Source: Chryseobacterium turcicum
GTDB taxonomy: Bacteria; Bacteroidota; Bacteroidia; Flavobacteriales; Weeksellaceae
Length of the DNA: 64,000 bases
Direction of reading: 5' to 3'
NCBI RefSeq assembly: GCF_021010565.1
Contig: NZ_JAJNAY010000002.1
Location: 558,001-622,000, forward strand
Both the position numbers and the translations under genes were made by a program. This document shows, one piece after another, positions 50,558 through 60,161 of the stretch. Within the stretch, counting starts at the first letter, position 1. Each line of letters begins with the position of its first letter. The notes beneath the pieces were generated by a model. The model worked only from the letters and a program-made list of their open reading frames with translations, had not been told where the DNA came from and did no database searches.

Positions 50558-52177
50558 TTACAGAGAGACACCGCGTCTCCATGGAATGAAATCATTCTGA
50601 TTAAGAAGGTCGGCTTTGGTTTTTTCTTCGCCGCTTGCGACCTTGATGATGTATTCCAGCAGTTCGTCTGCTGCTTCGGGAATTGTTTTTTCGCCACTGA
50701 TAACGGTACCGGCATTAAAGTCGATGATATCTGACATTTTTTCTGCCAAAACCGTATTCGAAGAAATCTTTACCACGGGAGCAATAGGATTTCCCATAGG
50801 TGTTCCTAAACCTGTTGTGAAAAGAACAACTGTTGCACCTGAACCAACTAATGCGGTTGTACATTCGGCATCATTTCCGGGAGTACAGAGAAGATTCAAT
50901 CCTGGTTTTGTTGCATACTCTGTAAAGTCAAGCACTTCCACAATCGGTGCTGAACCGCCTTTTTTAGAAGCTCCTGCAGATTTCATCGCATCGGTAATCA
51001 AACCGTCTTTGATATTTCCGGGAGAAGGATTCATATCAAAACCAGATCCTGCCGCAACCACAGATTCTTCAAAATCTTTCATAAGTTTGAGGAATTTTAC
51101 GCCGTCTTCATCATTAATGCAACGGTTGACCAACTCCTGCTCTACTCCACACAATTCCGGGAATTCGGCAAGCATAGTTGTTCCGCCAACTGCCGCCATA
51201 ATATCTGAAACTTCGCCCAACACAGGGTTTGCAGAAATCCCTGAGAAACCGTCTGAACCGCCACATTCCAAACCGATGTTCAGTTTCGTGATGGAAGCTG
51301 GTTTTCTTTCAATATCGTTTGCATTTTTAATTCCTTCAAAAGAATCTTTAATCACACCCGTTAACATCGCATCGATGGTACCGGATTTTTGCTGTTCGTA
51401 AACAACAATCGGCTTTTTGTTATCGGGAGCCAACGCGTGAAGGGCATCCATAAAAATCTGCACCTGAAGATTCTGGCAACCTAAACTTAGAACAGTTGCA
51501 CCTGCGACATTTGGGTTGTTTACATATCCTGCAAACAGTCTTCCCAATGCTTCGGCATCCTGACGAATTCCGCCACAACCACCTTGGTGCGTGATGAATC
51601 TTACGTCGATATTTTTAAATATTCTTGTATCTTCTACTTCCTCTTCCACTGCAACATCAGAATCCTGTCCGCCATTTAATAATGACCTTAACAAGAGTTG
51701 ATGTTTACTTGCCTTATCATGAAGTAATTCTTTTTCGAAAATATCTTTCAAAGTTTCGATATTCTTATTTTCGCAGAATACCAAAGGAAAGAATAGCCAG
51801 ATATTTTCTGTTCCTACTTGTCCGTCTTCACGGTGATATCCGTTGAAAGTACGGTCTTTCCATTTATCTACATTGGGTGGAGTCCAGCCTAATGTATCTG
51901 TTTTACCTACTACTTTTGCACTTTGGTGCTTTACATTTTCAGTGGTAATGACTTCGCCTTGTTTGATAGATTGATTTGCTTTCCCAACGATAACGCCATA
52001 CATGATGATATGGTCACCGTCCTCAAAATCTACGGCGGCGAATTTATGTTTAGCCTTGATGTCTTTTACAACCGTGTAATCTGTACCGTCTAAATGTACC
52101 GATTCTCCGGCAGGCAAATCCATCAACGCGACAATCACATTGTCTTTAGGATTTACTTTCAGTACTTTCTTTTGCAT
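50558..52177 (-). CDS. uxaA: altronate dehydratase
   Basis: This 539-aa enzyme dehydrates D-altronate to 2-keto-3-deoxygluconate. The N-terminal SAF domain (residues 1-95) is followed by the large catalytic domain with GGCGGIRQDAEALGRLFAGY, LSLGCQNLQ, GLECGGSDGFSGI and NPSPGNIKDGLITDAMKSAG. The latter motifs supply Cys and acidic ligands for the iron centre. The length and domain order match UxaA. It is the last gene of the minus-strand operon, 93 bases after uxaB. Confidence 0.96.
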   Translation of the reverse strand: MQKKVLKVNPKDNVIVALMDLPAGESVHLDGTDYTVVKDIKAKHKFAAVDFEDGDHIIMYGVIVGKANQSIKQGEVITTENVKHQSAKVVGKTDTLGWTPPNVDKWKDRTFNGYHREDGQVGTENIWLFFPLVFCENKNIETLKDIFEKELLHDKASKHQLLLRSLLNGGQDSDVAVEEEVEDTRIFKNIDVRFITHQGGCGGIRQDAEALGRLFAGYVNNPNVAGATVLSLGCQNLQVQIFMDALHALAPDNKKPIVVYEQQKSGTIDAMLTGVIKDSFEGIKNANDIERKPASITKLNIGLECGGSDGFSGISANPVLGEVSDIMAAVGGTTMLAEFPELCGVEQELVNRCINDEDGVKFLKLMKDFEESVVAAGSGFDMNPSPGNIKDGLITDAMKSAGASKKGGSAPIVEVLDFTEYATKPGLNLLCTPGNDAECTTALVGSGATVVLFTTGLGTPMGNPIAPVVKISSNTVLAEKMSDIIDFNAGTVISGEKTIPEAADELLEYIIKVASGEEKTKADLLNQNDFIPWRRGVSL

Positions 52178-52270
52178 GATTTTATATGGAGATATTTATT
52201 GTTTTTAAAGGTCATATATAATCGCCTATCTTGATTGATTCTTCTTAATCAAAATGAGTCGAGGCGATTC

Positions 52271-53734
52271 CTAAGAATAAAATTGAATAAAATTGTTGTA
52301 GGCAGTTTCCATGTTATTGTGGTCAATTTCATACAATGCTTTGGCAACTGCTATTTTTAAACCTTCAACCTTTGTAAGGTCGGTGTCCCAGAATGATGTT
52401 TCAGAAAGTGCTAATTCAGCAACTTTTTCGTAATCTTCATTGGTCCAAATTTCTTTAAATTTAGCAATAATTCCTTCTTCATCATTTAAAGGAAGGGCTT
52501 TTTCACCAAAACTTCCCTGATAAAATCTAATTAAACTCGCTAAAGAAAATGTAAGGTTTAATGGTAACTTCCCGTTGGTTTCAACGTAAGTCAATAAACT
52601 TGGCAGTACTCTTACTTTAAATTTAGACACAAAATATAAAGCAATGCTCGCTAAATGATGTTTGATGAAAGGATTTCTGAATCTGTCGAAAACTTCTTCC
52701 GCAAACTCTTTCAATTCATTTTCATCTAACCCTAAAGTAGGGTTAACTTCATTAAAAATAGCATCACTTAAAAACTTGCCGATAAATTGGTCATCAATCG
52801 CATCTTTCACCAATTCTTTTCCAGATAAAATTGCAGGAGCCAACATCAAAGTATGTCCACCATTCAAAATTCTTACTTTTCTTAAACGGTACGGCTGAAT
52901 ATCATCAACCACTAAAATCTGCTCGTTGATTTTGTTGAATGGAATTCTTTCATTTAAATTTCTAGCTTCCTGAATCACAAACAATAAGAACGTTTCTGAA
53001 ACAACCATATTCTGATCTTCGTAATCCAACTGATCTTCGTAAGCTTCAATATCGTCTTTCGGATAACCCGGAACGATTCTATCAACCAGTGTATTATGAA
53101 AATAATTACTTTGGTTAATCCATTGCACAAAAGCATCTTCTAAATTCCAAAGCTGCGCATATTTAATGATAATATCTCTTAAAACAAAGGCATTATCTTC
53201 AATGAGTTCGCAAGGAATAATTCTCAAACCTTTATCTGCTGCTCCATTGAAATGCTTGAATCTTTCGTGAAGCAAAACTGCTACTTTCGCAGGGAAATTT
53301 TTGTGTGGACCTTGGTAAGAAGTTTCAGACTCATCGTAAGCAATTCCGGTTTCTGTGGTATTTGAAAATACAAATTCCAATTCTTCTTCTTTTGCTAAAT
53401 TTAAAAATGCATCGTAATCTGCATACGGATTCACCGACTTCTGAATCGCAGAAATCACCTGCTTTTCATCAATAATTTCTCCTTTTTTAATTCCTCTTGA
53501 AAATAAAGTGTACAAATTATCCTGCTCTTCCATTTTCTGGATCGAGCCATTTGGCGTTGCCTGAAGATTTACAATACCACCTTTGAAATCTGTTTCTTTA
53601 TTTAATTTATCGATTACATAATCGGTGAATCCACGCATGAAGTTTCCGCCACCGAATTGTACAATTTTGATTGGTAATGTTGTATCGAGACCGCTGTTTT
53701 GACGGTTTAATTTTTGTTTTGTCTGATTTTCCAT
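52271..53734 (-). CDS. uxaB: tagaturonate reductase
   Basis: This 487-aa NAD-dependent, mannitol-dehydrogenase-family enzyme reduces D-tagaturonate to D-altronate. The nucleotide-binding start VQFGGGNFMRGFTDYVIDKLN and the block IIPCELIEDN match the family, and the central NGGHTLM region contains the polyol-dehydrogenase Lys/His neighbourhood. It lies between exuT and uxaA, matching the pathway order. Confidence 0.93.
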   Translation of the reverse strand: MENQTKQKLNRQNSGLDTTLPIKIVQFGGGNFMRGFTDYVIDKLNKETDFKGGIVNLQATPNGSIQKMEEQDNLYTLFSRGIKKGEIIDEKQVISAIQKSVNPYADYDAFLNLAKEEELEFVFSNTTETGIAYDESETSYQGPHKNFPAKVAVLLHERFKHFNGAADKGLRIIPCELIEDNAFVLRDIIIKYAQLWNLEDAFVQWINQSNYFHNTLVDRIVPGYPKDDIEAYEDQLDYEDQNMVVSETFLLFVIQEARNLNERIPFNKINEQILVVDDIQPYRLRKVRILNGGHTLMLAPAILSGKELVKDAIDDQFIGKFLSDAIFNEVNPTLGLDENELKEFAEEVFDRFRNPFIKHHLASIALYFVSKFKVRVLPSLLTYVETNGKLPLNLTFSLASLIRFYQGSFGEKALPLNDEEGIIAKFKEIWTNEDYEKVAELALSETSFWDTDLTKVEGLKIAVAKALYEIDHNNMETAYNNFIQFYS

Positions 53735-53773
53735 TTTTCTAATTTGAATTAAATTGTAGTTTTAATTCTGTGA

Positions 53774-53860
53774 GGTTTTTAACGCAAAGTCCGCAAAGTT
53801 TTTTTTGAACAAAATGCTGAATATTTTTCGTTCGCAAAGGCGTTTCACTCAGCGAAGTGC
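53774..53860. repeat. degenerate GCAAAG-family intergenic repeat, copy 1
   Basis: AACGCAAAGTCCGCAAAG is followed by GTTCGCAAAGGCG and a CAGCGAAGTGC tail. Related copies are at 55585 and 56431, and R1-R3 share the AACGCAAAG core. Confidence 0.7.
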
Positions 53861-53882
53861 ATTACAACTTTATTTTTATTTG

Positions 53883-54003
53883 AACCATTAAGATTTCATT
53901 AGGGAGTTAAGATGATTTAAGGGAAATAAATCTTTTAAGATTAGACTTAAATTTGCCTGCAAATTCTTAATAACTCTTAACTTCTTAAATGACCTTAATG
54001 GTT
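53883..54003. repeat. intergenic inverted repeat before uxaB (minus sense)
   Basis: Arms AACCATTAAGATTTCATTAG (53883) and TTAAATGACCTTAATGGTT (53985-54003) are imperfectly complementary, part of a longer pairing with AGTTAAGA / TCTTAACT. It lies between uxaB and exuT. Confidence 0.65.
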
Positions 54004-54016
54004 AAAATTTTAATTA

Positions 54017-55546
54017 TTATTTACTGATTACTTTATATTTTGGAACTAATAATTTCATTACGCTCCAAGCGATAAGATACGCTACAGCACAGGCTGAGAA
54101 AATAATCATGTATCCTTTATCAATTCCATCTACGACGATTGCTCCTGATTTTTCTAATTGCTTGAAAAAATCATCCGGTAATCTTTCATTTACATATTGA
54201 GGATATTTTTCTAATAACGGAACTCCATCTACCGTTGACCAGGCTTTGTGAGCATGATCAAATAAAACTCCAGAAGATTTATTGATGATAAATGAACCGA
54301 TTCCGCCTGCCATTCCACCAATTCCGGTGATGGTTGCAATGGCTTTTTTAGGAAACATATCGCCTACTGTTGAGAAAATGTTTGCTGACCAAGCCTGGTG
54401 CGCTGCTCCTGCAATACCAATAATTAAAACAGGAATCCAATACGTTGCTGAACCAAGAGGTTGTGCCAATAAAGCTAATAACGGAAAAAATGCGAAGATT
54501 AACATTGCCTTCATTCTTCCTGAATAAGCATTCATCCCTTTCTTTTCAACAAAATATTTTGGTAACCATCCACCGATAATGGAGAATAGTGTAATCATGT
54601 ACAATACAAATAATGGTAATGCACTTTCTGTAGAATCCATTTTGTAAACCGAACTTAAATATGCCGGAGTCCAGAATAGAAAGAACCACCAAACACCATC
54701 TGTCATGAATTTCCCGAAAGCAAAAGCCCAAGTTTGTCTGTAGCTGAAGCATTCTTTAAATGTAAATACTTTTTCGGGAGCTGAAGGATTTTCATTCGGA
54801 AGGTCGTCCTGGTCCTGATTGATATACGTGAGTTCGTGTTCATTAACTCTTTTATGTTCATGAGGTTTTTTGTAAACAAATACCCAAAGTCCCATCCACA
54901 CAAATCCTAATGCACCAATGATGATAAATGCCCATTCCCAACCCATTGCTTTCGCGATGAAAGGAATAGTTAGCGGTGCTGCCAAAGCTCCAACCGTCGC
55001 ACCTGCATTCCAGATACTTGTAGAAAATGCTCTGTCTTTTTTAGGGAAATATTCTGCCGTCGTTTTAATGGCTGCCGGAAAATTTCCAGCTTCACCAATT
55101 GCCAATACGAAACGTGCAAAAATAAATAATGTTACACTTGTGCTGATAATTGCCCCGGTATTAGAAACAGTTCCAATTAATTCTTTAGAACCATAAAAAC
55201 CTGCAAACCAGTTTCCGGTAAGAATTCCTGAAGTGGCAATTCCACAGAATGCGTGCAAAACAGCACCAATAGACCAAACTCCGATTGCCCAAAGGAATCC
55301 TTTTTTGGTATCCATCCAATCCACAAATTTCCCTGCGAAAAGCATTCCTATAGCATAGAATATGGAGAATAATGCTGTGATATTTCCATAATCGTTGTTA
55401 TTCCAGTGAAATTCCGGAGCGATGAAGTCTTTCCAGGTTAATGATAAAACCTGACGATCTAAATAATTGATTGTGGTCGCCAAAAACAAGAGCAGACATA
55501 TCGTCCATCTGTATGTTGTTGGTTTAACAGAATTAACTGAGCTCAT
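54017..55546 (-). CDS. exuT: MFS hexuronate transporter (ACS family)
   Basis: This 509-aa transporter has about 12 membrane helices. The start RWTICLLLFLATTINYLDRQVLSL is the ACS/ExuT family signature, and YAIGMLFAGKFVDWMDTKKGF is the MFS loop 2-3 motif. It should import galacturonate or glucuronate across the inner membrane by H+ symport. The longer length, compared with about 430-470 aa in enterobacteria, comes from central and C-terminal hydrophilic insertions. It is flanked by eda and uxaB. Confidence 0.9.
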   Translation of the reverse strand: MSSVNSVKPTTYRWTICLLLFLATTINYLDRQVLSLTWKDFIAPEFHWNNNDYGNITALFSIFYAIGMLFAGKFVDWMDTKKGFLWAIGVWSIGAVLHAFCGIATSGILTGNWFAGFYGSKELIGTVSNTGAIISTSVTLFIFARFVLAIGEAGNFPAAIKTTAEYFPKKDRAFSTSIWNAGATVGALAAPLTIPFIAKAMGWEWAFIIIGALGFVWMGLWVFVYKKPHEHKRVNEHELTYINQDQDDLPNENPSAPEKVFTFKECFSYRQTWAFAFGKFMTDGVWWFFLFWTPAYLSSVYKMDSTESALPLFVLYMITLFSIIGGWLPKYFVEKKGMNAYSGRMKAMLIFAFFPLLALLAQPLGSATYWIPVLIIGIAGAAHQAWSANIFSTVGDMFPKKAIATITGIGGMAGGIGSFIINKSSGVLFDHAHKAWSTVDGVPLLEKYPQYVNERLPDDFFKQLEKSGAIVVDGIDKGYMIIFSACAVAYLIAWSVMKLLVPKYKVISK

Positions 55547-55584
55547 AATTAGTTATTTTTTAAATATCCTTTTTGAGAAGGATG

Positions 55585-55668
55585 AAATTTTTAACACAAA
55601 GTCCGCAAAGATTTTTATTACTAACAGTTTTTAAGTTTCACAAAGCCGCTCTGCTTAAAAAAGACCAA
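55585..55668. repeat. degenerate GCAAAG-family intergenic repeat, copy 2
   Basis: AACACAAAGTCCGCAAAG, then TAACAGTTTTTAAG and CACAAAGCCGCTCTGCTTAA. It lies between exuT and eda. Confidence 0.7.
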
Positions 55669-55708
55669 AAAGGTTTTTAGTATTCAATGATTATGGTTTT
55701 ACCTTTAA

Positions 55709-56368
55709 TTATTTTAAAGTCTGAATAATATCCAGCACTTTCTTCGTTTCATTTTCAATCGTGGTGTAATCTTTTGCAGCCATCAATTCTTTGCTTACCA
55801 ATTTACTCCCCATTCCTACCGCCGAAACTCCGGCTTTAAACCAGCTTTCAATACTTTCTTTAGTCGTATCTACTCCACCCGTCGGCATAAATTTAAGATT
55901 CGGGAAAACATCTTTAATCGCACTCATAAATCCTGTTCCTAAAGCATTACCTGGGAATAATTTAATGAAAGTAACTCCAGCCGCTTCAGCAGTGATAATT
56001 TCTGTCGGAGTCATACACCCCGGACTGTACAATACATCTTTAGGAATTAAAAATTCTGCAACTTCCGCCACAAAACCTGGACTGATAAAGAAATCTGCAC
56101 CCACCTGAAAATATTCTTCAGCTTGTTTTAGATTTTTAATTGTTCCGATTCCTAAAAGCATTTCCGGCATTTCCGCATTACGGATTTCTACCATTTTTGT
56201 AAAATTGCTCAACGCAGCTTCTCCACGGCTCGTATATTCTACGGCACGGATTCCTGCTTTGTAAAGTGTTCTCAGTATATCTAAAGTTACGTTTTCATCA
56301 GCATTGTAATACAAAGGCAAAATCCCCTGATTGATGATGGTGTTGGTAACGGTTTGAATTTTTGTCAT
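55709..56368 (-). CDS. eda: KDPG/KHG aldolase
   Basis: This 219-aa class I aldolase cleaves 2-keto-3-deoxy-6-phosphogluconate to pyruvate and glyceraldehyde 3-phosphate. The Schiff-base Lys is in FIKLFPGNALG (about 135), the Glu in VEYTSRGEAA (about 42) and the C-terminal TGGVDTTKE binds phosphate. It is the last catabolic step of the operon and lies before the transporter gene. Confidence 0.95.
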   Translation of the reverse strand: MTKIQTVTNTIINQGILPLYYNADENVTLDILRTLYKAGIRAVEYTSRGEAALSNFTKMVEIRNAEMPEMLLGIGTIKNLKQAEEYFQVGADFFISPGFVAEVAEFLIPKDVLYSPGCMTPTEIITAEAAGVTFIKLFPGNALGTGFMSAIKDVFPNLKFMPTGGVDTTKESIESWFKAGVSAVGMGSKLVSKELMAAKDYTTIENETKKVLDIIQTLK

Positions 56369-56430
56369 TTTGTTTTAATTATTTTGTTAAAATAATCTTT
56401 GATGGGATTAAATCTATCCTTTAGTGTGCT

Positions 56431-56518
56431 GTGTTTTTTTGAACACAGAGTTCACGAAGTTTTTTTTATTACTAACTGTTTTAAGGTTCACAAAGCCCCT
56501 TCGCTTGTATAAGACCAA
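56431..56518. repeat. degenerate GCAAAG-family intergenic repeat, copy 3
   Basis: GAACACAGAGTTCACGAAG, then CTAACTGTTTTAAGG and CACAAAGCCCCTTCGCTT. It lies between eda and kdgK. Confidence 0.65.
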
Positions 56519-56595
56519 AACTTATTAGTTATATTTTATTTGAAATAAGGAAATTTTAAAAGCCAATTGCCAAAAGCTAATAGCCAGAAGCAAAA

Positions 56596-57600
56596 TTACC
56601 TTTTGATTCTTCCTCCGGAATTTCCAGCCATTACTTCGAGGATATCTTCTGCGCTGCAATAGTTGATGTCGCCTAAAATAGTATGTTTGATGGCGCAAGA
56701 TGCGTTGGCGAAATTTAAAGCTTTTTCGTCGTCGAAGTTTTTTAAGCCATAAATTAAACCTGCGGCAAACGCATCACCTGTTCCGATTCTGTCGACTACA
56801 TTGTCTATTTCTATAAATTTAGTTTCAACATATTTTCCGTTGATTAAAGCTCTTCCCTGCGTTTGCTGAGAACTTGCCGTAATGCCGATTCTAATCTTGT
56901 CAAAAATTTTATGAATAGAAGGACATTGTTTTTTCAATTCTTCACAAGCTTCTAAGAAACCTTGTTGATCTGATGAAAACTGAGTTCCAAGAATTTCATT
57001 AATTTCATTCACACCACCGATAAAAATCGTTGATAAAGAAACCAATTCTTTTAAAACTTCATTTCCATTTTTACCATATTTCCAAAGGTTTGAACGATAA
57101 GCGGGATCGGTTGTAATCTCAATTCCCATTTCACGGGCAGTTTGTAAACCTTTTTTCAAACTTTCGTAAGCAGTTTCAGAAATCCCTGGGCTGATTCCTG
57201 TCCAGTGGAAATAATCACAGCCTTCCAAAGCTTTTTTCCAGTCGATTTGTTCTGATTTGATATTAGCAAAAGATCCGTTCAGTCTGTTGTACGCAATTCT
57301 GCTTGCACGAACTGATGACCCAACTTCAAGGAAATATAAACCTAAAGGATGTTCATTTTTATTGATAAAAGTAGTATCAATGCCAAAACTTTTCACAAAA
57401 GAAAGCGCTGATTCACCCACAAAATCATCAGAAACACAACTTACATGCTTCACGTCGCAACCCATTGTTGCCAATGAAGAAGCTACATTAAGCTCAGTTC
57501 CGCCGAAGAAAAACTCCATTTCGTGGCTTTGCTTCATTGTTTTGTTTCCTGGCGGCGAAAGTCGCATAATGATTTCACCGTAAGTAAGTATTTTACCCAT
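56596..57600 (-). CDS. kdgK: 2-keto-3-deoxygluconate kinase
   Basis: This 334-aa PfkB-family kinase phosphorylates 2-keto-3-deoxygluconate. The N-terminal GGTELNVASSLATMG is the PfkB signature 1. DRIGTGDAFAAGLIYG near residue 270 gives the anion hole and the catalytic Asp. TDPAYRSNLWKYG supports a KDG-kinase rather than fructokinase subgroup. It supplies the substrate for eda. Confidence 0.93.
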   Translation of the reverse strand: MGKILTYGEIIMRLSPPGNKTMKQSHEMEFFFGGTELNVASSLATMGCDVKHVSCVSDDFVGESALSFVKSFGIDTTFINKNEHPLGLYFLEVGSSVRASRIAYNRLNGSFANIKSEQIDWKKALEGCDYFHWTGISPGISETAYESLKKGLQTAREMGIEITTDPAYRSNLWKYGKNGNEVLKELVSLSTIFIGGVNEINEILGTQFSSDQQGFLEACEELKKQCPSIHKIFDKIRIGITASSQQTQGRALINGKYVETKFIEIDNVVDRIGTGDAFAAGLIYGLKNFDDEKALNFANASCAIKHTILGDINYCSAEDILEVMAGNSGGRIKR

Positions 57601-57755
57601 AACTTTTAATTGACATCTTTTTTAACCACAAAAGATTTGAAGTTGAATATATTGAAAATAGGAAGATCAAATAAGTCTTATTTACATTGATCTTAATTAT
57701 TGTAAGTCTTTAACGATTATCCTAACTTATTAACAAGTGATATTTCAACGGTTTG

Positions 57756-57822
57756 TTTGTCATTCTGAAAGAATCTCAACACATTGAAAATTGCAGAGTT
57801 TAGTTTCCTACGGAATGACAAA
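57756..57822. repeat. TTTGTCATTC intergenic inverted repeat
   Basis: TTTGTCATTC and GAATGACAAA enclose 47 bases that include CTCAACACATTGAAAATTGC. The gap 57601-57954 holds this repeat and the next palindrome; I see no gene. Confidence 0.7.
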
Positions 57823-57876
57823 ATGACTGCTGATTACTATTGTTAAAATCTGAAGCGGATATTCATTATTTTTTAT

Positions 57877-57941
57877 CTCTCGCAGATTCAGCAAATTTTG
57901 CAGATTTAAATAATCTGTGCCATCAGCTAAATCTGCGAGAG
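57877..57941. repeat. CTCTCGCAGATT-family palindrome, copy 3 / possible uxaC terminator
   Basis: CTCTCGCAGATT and AATCTGCGAGAG are perfect 12-base arms. It lies 14 bases past the uxaC stop; a T-run follows only on plus, so on minus it is a weak or partial terminator. Confidence 0.75.
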
Positions 57942-57954
57942 TTTTTATTTAAAT

Positions 57955-59352
57955 TTAAAAATCGAAATAATTTTTAGCATTGTGATAGCAGATATCAGAA
58001 ATTGTTTTTCCAATTAAATCCATGTCATCCGGCAATTCGCCATTCTTCATTTCTTCACCGAATAAGTTACACAAAACTCTTCTGAAATATTCGTGTCTTG
58101 GGAAAGATAGGAAACTTCTTGAGTCTGTTAACATTCCAACAAAACAGCTGATTAATCCCATGTTTGAAAGAGCATTCATCTGCTTGATCATTCCATCTTT
58201 TTGGTCTAAAAACCACCATCCTGATCCGAACTGTACTTTCCCTTTGATACTGCCGTCGTTGAAATTCCCAATCATGGTTGCGAAAATCTCATTGTCGGCA
58301 GGATTTAGGTTATATAGAATTGTTTTGGTCAGTTTATCTTTTCCGTCTAAAGTATTTAATAATTTAGACAACATTTCAGCCTGTACAAAGTCACCGATAG
58401 AATCCCAACCCGTATCCGGACCTAAAATTCTGTGCATTCTTTCGTTGTTGTTTCTCAAAGCTCCCAAATGGAACTGCTGAACCCAACCAAATTGATGGTA
58501 TGTTTCTCCTAAAAACAGTAAAATTGCAGTTTTGAACTGATTTACCTGCTTCTCAGCGATTACTTTTCCTGAAATTTTATCATTGAAAATTGCACTTACT
58601 TCCGCTTCTGAAGCTTCCTCAAAAGAAATATTATTCAATCCGTGGTCGCACAATCTGCATCCGTTTTCGTGGAAATATTCTACTCTTTTTAATAGAGCAT
58701 CACATAAAGTCTGGTAAGAATTGATTTCAATTCCTGCAGATTCGCCTAATTTAGAAATGTAATCTGCGAAGTTGTGATTTTCAATAAGAATCGCTTTATC
58801 CGGACGGAAAGCTGTGCTTACTTTAATGTCAAAATCACTTTTCGCTAAGTCCTGATGATAATTTAAAATATCAATAGGATCTTCTGTAGTACACAGAGAT
58901 TCTACGTTCATCATTTTCAGCAAACCTCTTGTTGACTTTTCAGGAGTCTGAAGTTGCGCTGTGATATTATCGTAAATATCCGAAGCGTTTTTTTCGTTCA
59001 ACAATTCATCAATTCCGAAATATCTTTTTAATTCTAAATGCGTCCAGTGATACAAAGGATTTCTCAAAGTATACGGAACCGTTTTAGCCCAAGCTTCAAA
59101 TTTTTCTTTATCTGAAGCATCACCGGTGATGAATTTTTCGTTCACTCCCATCGTACGCATTGCTCTCCATTTGTAATGGTCACCAGCAATCCAAACCTTT
59201 GAAATATTTTCAAAAACAGTGTTTTCTGCAATATCCTTAGGAATCAAATGATTATGATAATCGATAATAGGTTGCTTTTCTGCGTATTTGAAGTATAATT
59301 CTTCCGCGTATTTATTTTGTAATAAAAAATTATCTGTTATAAAAGATTTCAT
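57955..59352 (-). CDS. uxaC: glucuronate isomerase
   Basis: This 465-aa amidohydrolase-superfamily enzyme isomerises D-glucuronate to fructuronate and D-galacturonate to tagaturonate. The metal site HxH is in IIDYHNHLIP (about residue 28). TEDPIDILNYH and GMLTDSRSFLSFPRHEYFRR are UxaC hallmarks. The start is ATG 59352 (MKSFITDNFLL), 16 bases after kduD; the open frame extending 43 codons further back reads into kduD and is rejected. Confidence 0.95.
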   Translation of the reverse strand: MKSFITDNFLLQNKYAEELYFKYAEKQPIIDYHNHLIPKDIAENTVFENISKVWIAGDHYKWRAMRTMGVNEKFITGDASDKEKFEAWAKTVPYTLRNPLYHWTHLELKRYFGIDELLNEKNASDIYDNITAQLQTPEKSTRGLLKMMNVESLCTTEDPIDILNYHQDLAKSDFDIKVSTAFRPDKAILIENHNFADYISKLGESAGIEINSYQTLCDALLKRVEYFHENGCRLCDHGLNNISFEEASEAEVSAIFNDKISGKVIAEKQVNQFKTAILLFLGETYHQFGWVQQFHLGALRNNNERMHRILGPDTGWDSIGDFVQAEMLSKLLNTLDGKDKLTKTILYNLNPADNEIFATMIGNFNDGSIKGKVQFGSGWWFLDQKDGMIKQMNALSNMGLISCFVGMLTDSRSFLSFPRHEYFRRVLCNLFGEEMKNGELPDDMDLIGKTISDICYHNAKNYFDF

Positions 59353-59368
59353 TTGTAAAATTCTAATG

Positions 59369-60151
59369 TTACTCGTTAGAAGGTTTTCCGATGGTTGCCA
59401 AAATACCACCATCAACGTAAATGATGTGTCCGTTGATGAACTTACTTGCGTCTGAAGCCAAGAAAATAGCTGTTCCTGCAAGATCTTCTGGATTTCCCCA
59501 TCTTCCTTCCGGAGTTCTGCTGATGATAAAATCGTTAAACGGATGACCGTCTACTCTGATTGGTTCTGTTTGGGTTGTCGCAAAATATCCGGGACCGATA
59601 CCGTTTACCTGAATATTATATTTTGCCCATTCTGTTGCTAAATTTTTGGTAAGCATTTTCAAACCGCCTTTTGCAGAAGCATACGCCACTACATTATCAC
59701 GACCCAGCTCACTCATCATTGAGCAAATATTGATGATTTTACCAGATTTTCTTTTAATCATGTGTTTTCCAATTAATTTGGACATGATGAAAGGACCGGT
59801 AAGATCTACATCGATTACTTTTCTAAAGTCTTCTATCTCCATCTCCAAAGCCGGAATACGTTTAATGATTCCTGCATTGTTGACCAAGATGTCTATTTTC
59901 CCATGGGTTGCTTCCATTAGAGCTACTTTCTGAGCTGCTTCCAATTCGTCAGTCACATCAAAAAGGTAACCGGTTGCACTATATCCTTTAGAACGATAAT
60001 AGTTTAAAGCTTCCTCTAATTTTGCCGGTGTTGTACTTGTGATTGCCAATTCAGCACCTGCAGAGGCAAGACCTTCAGCCATTGCCATACCTAACCCGTG
60101 AGTTCCGCCTGTTACAACGGCAACTTTTCCGGATAAATCGAATAAATTCAT
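59369..60151 (-). CDS. kduD: SDR oxidoreductase, KduD-type
   Basis: This 260-aa short-chain dehydrogenase has the cofactor loop GGTHGLGMA (about 16-24), NNAG (about 90-93) and the catalytic Ser and Tyr-x3-Lys in SMMSELGRDNVVAYASAKGG. In the KduI/KduD route it reduces 2,5-diketo-3-deoxygluconate to 2-keto-3-deoxygluconate, which feeds KdgK. It is 10 bases after kduI, so they are co-translated. Confidence 0.9.
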   Translation of the reverse strand: MNLFDLSGKVAVVTGGTHGLGMAMAEGLASAGAELAITSTTPAKLEEALNYYRSKGYSATGYLFDVTDELEAAQKVALMEATHGKIDILVNNAGIIKRIPALEMEIEDFRKVIDVDLTGPFIMSKLIGKHMIKRKSGKIINICSMMSELGRDNVVAYASAKGGLKMLTKNLATEWAKYNIQVNGIGPGYFATTQTEPIRVDGHPFNDFIISRTPEGRWGNPEDLAGTAIFLASDASKFINGHIIYVDGGILATIGKPSNE

Positions 60152-60161
60152 GTAGAAAAAA

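Noticed and set aside
50616..51401. 261-codon plus-strand frame inside uxaA
   Set aside because: It is antisense to the well-supported uxaA; low-complexity Ser/Pro-rich translation typical of a shadow.
59353..59481. 43-codon extension of uxaC into kduD
   Set aside because: It overlaps kduD and adds nothing seen in UxaC proteins; ATG 59352 gives the usual N-terminus.
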